The notes beneath the pieces are model-generated. The model was not told the origin of the DNA, searched no databases, and saw only the letters and a program-made list of their open reading frames with translations. Shown here one piece after another: positions 5,924-7,109 of a DNA stretch of 7,109 bases (position 1 is its first letter; every line of letters begins with the position of its first letter). A program made the translations under genes and the position numbers. This DNA comes from Actinomycetes bacterium (GTDB lineage Bacteria; Actinomycetota; Actinomycetes; Actinomycetales; Demequinaceae). The DNA is taken from contig JAEYUX010000155.1 of NCBI GenBank assembly GCA_023432235.1, positions 1 to 7,109 of the forward strand, in the 5' to 3' direction.

Positions 5924-6612
5924 ACGAGACCGCATTCAGTGTCATTGTGGTGAGCGCGGGAGTGTCCGACCCTTCGTCGACCCGGCTGCTTGCCGACCGT
6001 GCCGCACAACGCATCGTGTCGCTGGCCGCGGAGCGTGGCCGCGAAGCGGTCGTCAAGACCATCGACTTGCGGGAGCTCCTCCCCGAGTTGCCCGCTGCGT
6101 TGTCGTCGCAGCTGCTTGGGCCCAAGTTCACGGCCGCAGTCGAGGCACTCGTGGGCGCCGACGCGATTGTCGCCGCCGCGCCCGTCTACAAGGCGGGAGC
6201 GTCGGGGCTTTTCACGAGCTTCTTCCAGGTGCTCGACAACGATCTGTTGATTGGCAAGCCGGTGGTGCTCGCCGCGACCGCTGGCACGGCTCGGCACGCA
6301 CTCGTGGTCGACGAAGAGATGCGCGCACTGTTCGCGTTCTTGCGCACATTGCCGGTCCCCACGAGCCTGTTTGCCTCGACTGAGGACTGGAACGACAAGG
6401 CGTTGGGCGAGCGGATTGATCGCGCTGCCTTTGAGGCGGTGCTCCTTATGGAGTCCGGCTTCTCGAAGGCGGTGCGGGAGGAGTCGTGGAAGCGCTACCA
6501 GCACTCCTTCGGCTCGGCCGGCGGCACGGAGCTTGACGTCGACCTCACAAGCGACCTCATGCGCCTCGCAACGGGCGGCTCGGCGCGCCCCACGCCGCCG
6601 CCAGCGTTCTAG
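5920..6612 (+). CDS. NAD(P)H-dependent FMN reductase, LLM-partnered CE1759 family
   Basis: A 230-residue flavodoxin-like reductase, expected to reduce FMN with NAD(P)H and pass it to the LLM monooxygenase of the same operon. The first strand and phosphate loop are VIVVSAGVSDPSSTRLLAD (8-26). The second flavin-contact segment is DAIVAAAPVYKAGASGLFTS (81-100), with FFQ following, as in the NADPH-dependent FMN reductase family. GKPVVLAATAGTARHA (112-126) is the next core strand and loop. The C-terminus past about 200 is low-complexity and ends in TPPPAF. It starts with a 4-base ATGA overlap on the marR stop and ends in a CTAG shared with the convergent HNH gene. The reductase fold is clear; the pairing with the monooxygenase rests on known co-occurrence of these families and their operon position. 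Confidence 0.9.
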   Translation: MNETAFSVIVVSAGVSDPSSTRLLADRAAQRIVSLAAERGREAVVKTIDLRELLPELPAALSSQLLGPKFTAAVEALVGADAIVAAAPVYKAGASGLFTSFFQVLDNDLLIGKPVVLAATAGTARHALVVDEEMRALFAFLRTLPVPTSLFASTEDWNDKALGERIDRAAFEAVLLMESGFSKAVREESWKRYQHSFGSAGGTELDVDLTSDLMRLATGGSARPTPPPAF

Positions 6613-7109
6613 GCGGCGCGCCCAACTTCCAGCGCCGCCACCCCACCCACGATTGGCCTTCGCTCAGGGTCGATCGTGGGTGGCGGGATGAACTCGACCA
6701 CCCCACCGCGCACGTCGATTCCCCACCCTTGTCGATGCACATCGTGATGACATCGGGTACATAACATGACGCCGTTGCGCAGGTCCGAGCCTCCGCCGCG
6801 ATCCCACCACCTGATGTGGTGCGCCTCGCAGTGTTCGGGCGGCGCATGACATCGAGCACAACCTCCGTCACGCTCAAGAAGCGCGATCCGTTGCGCTCGA
6901 GTGAACATCCGCTTTGTCCGCCCCAGGTCGAGCACTTCGCTGTCCCCGCTCAGCACCTCTGGGATCACGCCCGCATCGCCGGCAAGCCGACGCAGTTCGC
7001 GTACGGACACCGGCTGCTCCACGCCATCGACGGAGCCAAGACCCACGCCCGATTCGAGATCCCGCTGGTCCATCCGCACGACAATTGTGGTCCGAACGCC
7101 CGAGGTGGC
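6609..7109 (-). CDS. HNH endonuclease of the DUF222/13E12-repeat type, C-terminal part (N-terminus beyond the window)
   Basis: Read leftwards; the frame is open to the right edge, leaving 166 visible residues. The visible start is typical DUF222 C-terminal sequence (GVRTTIVVRMDQ, then VSVRELRRLAGDAGVIPEVL and LDLGRTKRMFTRAQR). It is followed by the HNH module, with CARC and then HCEAHHIRWWDRGGG, DLRNGVMLCTRCHHDVHRQG and a short tail. The Cys pairs and HH/N/H residues fit a zinc-supported HNH nuclease fold. A GTG at 7077-7079 is in frame, but the homologous sequence continues upstream of it, so this is not the true start. These proteins occur in multiple copies in actinobacterial genomes and are sometimes linked to mobile DNA; the function is poorly known. 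It is convergent with the FMN reductase and shows no functional link to it. Confidence 0.88.
   Translation of the reverse strand, partial: ATSGVRTTIVVRMDQRDLESGVGLGSVDGVEQPVSVRELRRLAGDAGVIPEVLSGDSEVLDLGRTKRMFTRAQRIALLERDGGCARCHAPPEHCEAHHIRWWDRGGGSDLRNGVMLCTRCHHDVHRQGWGIDVRGGVVEFIPPPTIDPERRPIVGGVAALEVGRAA
6643..6683 (+). terminator. Strong hairpin, likely terminator of the monooxygenase-marR-reductase operon
   Basis: Bases 6643-6660 pair with 6666-6683 around a 5-base loop. The outer 11 bp are perfect (CCACCCACGAT with ATCGTGGGTGG), and 7 inner pairs include 3 G-U wobbles. The hairpin starts 31 bases after the FMN reductase stop, inside the coding sequence of the convergent HNH gene. There is no T run after it, which is common for actinobacterial terminators. 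In the opposite transcript the G-U pairs become A-C mismatches, so the structure favours the + strand RNA. Confidence 0.6.

Overview
The window looks like chromosomal DNA from a high-GC actinobacterium, probably of the Micrococcales type. The signs are strong G/C preference at third codon positions, purine-rich Shine-Dalgarno sites, tightly packed genes with 4-base overlaps, a DUF222/13E12-type HNH protein, and an actinobacterial LLM oxidoreductase / MarR / FMN reductase gene set. No tRNA, rRNA, IS element or CRISPR array is visible. This is inferred from composition and gene families; no species can be named.

Left module (1-3980): a TetR-family regulator, truncated by the window edge, is read leftwards. 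It diverges from a rightward pair: a family 3 glycoside hydrolase (747 aa, cytoplasmic) followed 2 bp later by a 12-TM MFS transporter (410 aa). The divergent region holds two CTACC-N4-GGTAG palindromes, 23 bp apart centre to centre, set in and just after a plausible promoter for the hydrolase. This suggests that the TetR protein represses a small glycoside uptake/cleavage (or aglycone efflux) unit. The TetR reading frame has a low-complexity N-terminal arm encoded by an 18-bp tandem repeat.

Middle (3981-4229): a non-coding stretch whose first part is extremely C-rich and G-poor on the + strand, as in Rho utilisation sites. It is followed by an AT-rich control region with two overlapping inverted repeats and a perfect AGGAGG before the next operon.

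Right module (4230-6612): three rightward genes joined by 4-base stop/start overlaps. They encode an FMN-dependent luciferase-like monooxygenase of CE1758 type, a MarR regulator, and its partner FMN reductase of CE1759 type. The reductase is expected to supply reduced flavin to the monooxygenase, with the MarR protein probably autoregulating the operon. Its stop codon shares a CTAG with the stop codon of a convergent HNH endonuclease gene that runs off the right edge. A strong 18-bp hairpin just inside the HNH gene probably terminates the operon.

No completely new system is evident. The most interesting points are the regulatory DNA (twin TetR operators, overlapping inverted repeats, a terminator embedded in a convergent gene) and the repeat-built arm of the TetR protein.
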